This document shows, one piece after another, positions 42,183 through 43,293 of a DNA stretch of 43,293 nt. Under the pieces are notes generated by a model. That model saw nothing but the letters and a program-made list of their open reading frames with translations, did not search any database and was not told the origin of the DNA. The position numbers were made by a program, and so were the translations under genes. This DNA comes from an uncultured Bacteroides sp. (GTDB taxonomy: Bacteria > Bacteroidota > Bacteroidia > Bacteroidales > Bacteroidaceae), in NCBI GenBank assembly GCA_947038155.1, contig CAMQVH010000021.1, positions 1 through 43,293 of the forward strand, read 5' to 3'. Positions within the stretch are counted from its first letter, which is position 1, and each line of letters begins with the position of its first letter.

Positions 42183-43293
42183 ATGAAAGCGTTAAGAAAT
42201 TATCTCGATAAGATAAAGCCGAACTTTGAAGAGGGCGGTAAATTCCACGCATTCCAGTCGGTGTTCGACGGCTTCGAAACATTCCTGTTCGTGCCCAGCA
42301 AGACTGCGAAAACGGGAACGCACATACACGACGCGATCGACAGCAAGCGTATTATGTCGATTGTGGTTATTTCGTTAGTACCGGCGCTGCTGTTCGGTAT
42401 GTACAACGTAGGTTACCAGCATTTCACCCACACGGGTGCTACTGGCAGCTTCATCGAAATGTTTATTTACGGATTTCTGGCTGTATTGCCTAAAATTATC
42501 GTATCATACGTTGTTGGTCTGGGGATTGAGTTCGTCGTAGCTCAATGGAAGAAGGAGGAAATTCAGGAAGGATTCCTTGTTTCCGGTATTCTGATCCCGA
42601 TGATCGTTCCGGTAGACTGTCCGCTTTGGATTCTTGCCGTAGCAACTGCATTCTCTGTTATCTTTGCAAAAGAAGTATTCGGTGGTACGGGTATGAATGT
42701 GTTCAACGTAGCGTTGATCACCCGTGCATTCCTGTTCTTCGCATATCCTACCAAGATGTCCGGTGACGCCGTTTGGGTATCGGGCGATACCATTTTTGGT
42801 ATGGGACAGGCTGTAGACGGTCTGACTGTGGCTACCCCGCTGGGACAAGCCGCTACAACGGGTACGGTTCCTGCATTCAACATGGATATGATAACAGGTC
42901 TTATTCCCGGTTCTATCGGTGAAACAAGTGTGATCGCCATCCTGATCGGTGCCGTTATCCTGCTGTGGACAGGCGTTGCAAGCTGGAAGACGATGCTTTC
43001 TGTATTCGTTGGTGGTGCATTCATGGCCTGGGTATTCAATGCTATCGGCATGGAAAACAACACAATGGCTCAGATGCCTTGGTACGAACACCTCGTACTG
43101 GGTGGTTTCTGCTTCGGTGCCGTGTTCATGGCTACCGACCCTGTGACATCCGCACGTACGGAAAGAGGTAAATACATCTTCGGATTTCTGATCGGTGTGA
43201 TGGCTATCATTATCCGCGTACTGAATCCGGGTTATCCCGAAGGTATGATGCTTGCCATCCTGCTGATGAACATCTTCGCTCCGCTGATTGACT
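42183..43293 (+). CDS. nqrB: Na+-translocating NADH:quinone oxidoreductase subunit B (3' end outside the window)
   Basis: The frame from ATG 42183 is open to the window end, 370 codons of the usual 385-415. The N-terminus reads LRNYLDKIKPNFEEGGKFHA. Membrane helices of the RnfD/NqrB type follow, with KEVFGGTGMNVFNVALITRA. The stretch VDGLTVATPLGQ corresponds to the NqrB flavinylation motif, in which Thr-218 would carry covalent FMN. NATDPVTS-like VFMATDPVTSARTERG is near the end. NqrB is the membrane core for sodium transport and binds FMN, riboflavin and quinone. No frameshift is visible. It belongs to the nqr operon whose remaining genes lie beyond the window. Confidence 0.95.
   Translation, partial: MKALRNYLDKIKPNFEEGGKFHAFQSVFDGFETFLFVPSKTAKTGTHIHDAIDSKRIMSIVVISLVPALLFGMYNVGYQHFTHTGATGSFIEMFIYGFLAVLPKIIVSYVVGLGIEFVVAQWKKEEIQEGFLVSGILIPMIVPVDCPLWILAVATAFSVIFAKEVFGGTGMNVFNVALITRAFLFFAYPTKMSGDAVWVSGDTIFGMGQAVDGLTVATPLGQAATTGTVPAFNMDMITGLIPGSIGETSVIAILIGAVILLWTGVASWKTMLSVFVGGAFMAWVFNAIGMENNTMAQMPWYEHLVLGGFCFGAVFMATDPVTSARTERGKYIFGFLIGVMAIIIRVLNPGYPEGMMLAILLMNIFAPLID

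Overview
The window looks like a chromosomal segment of a Bacteroides species or close relative. Many genes are preceded by the Bacteroidetes -7 box TAnnTTTG rather than a sigma-70 -10 box. The gene content fits too: a stand-alone Oar-type TonB-dependent receptor, DUF4373, DUF4248 and DUF6261 family genes, a Bacteroidetes-type HU protein beside a T7-lysozyme-like amidase, a cytoplasmic multi-PAS hybrid kinase, and nqrA-nqrB. I cannot assign the species from sequence alone. REGION 1 (1-5503): the 5' two thirds of a tRNA-Lys(TTT) on the minus strand with a textbook -33/-7 promoter, then the ABC-F translation factor gene ettA, then a large TonB-dependent receptor, each gene closed by a clear hairpin. 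REGION 2 (5530-21133, all minus strand): a surface polysaccharide cluster read from about 21120 towards 5530. It holds three GT4-type and three GT2-type glycosyltransferases, one GT-B-like transferase, one GT-D (DUF1792-like) enzyme, a Wzx-type flippase and a secreted lipoprotein that may carry a deacetylase-like domain. It ends with a hybrid sensor kinase that has its own promoter and a membrane-anchored endonuclease/exonuclease/phosphatase protein. REGION 3 (21228-31045): a mosaic that separates two blocks of polysaccharide genes. Its backbone is a phage- or plasmid-like set: XRE-type regulator, DUF4373 protein, zinc-ribbon/TOPRIM/RecA primase-helicase, DUF4248 protein, HU protein, a 33-residue small protein and an amidase. 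This backbone carries two unusual tandem repeat arrays, one of 22 bp before the helicase and one of 10 bp before HU. An oxidoreductase pair with a divergent LysR regulator, a VOC protein, a truncated DUF6261 gene, a decayed gene fragment and a 146-bp MITE-like element sit between the two halves of the backbone. REGION 4 (31070-37688, minus): the second polysaccharide block, read from a promoter near 37681: a half-size TolC-like protein, a Wzc-like co-polymerase with a degenerate kinase domain, a Wzy-type polymerase and two GT2 enzymes. Together regions 2 and 4 supply flippase, polymerase, chain-length/export protein and about ten glycosyltransferases. I see no initiating sugar-phosphate transferase, no Wza-type export lipoprotein, no nucleotide-sugar genes and no UpxY/UpxZ antiterminator, so the pathway must rely on genes elsewhere. 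REGION 5 (37765-43293): a BamA/TamA-like barrel protein on the minus strand, a divergent periplasmic bleomycin-hydrolase-type C1 aminopeptidase, then nqrA and most of nqrB of the sodium-pumping NADH:quinone oxidoreductase, cut by the window end.
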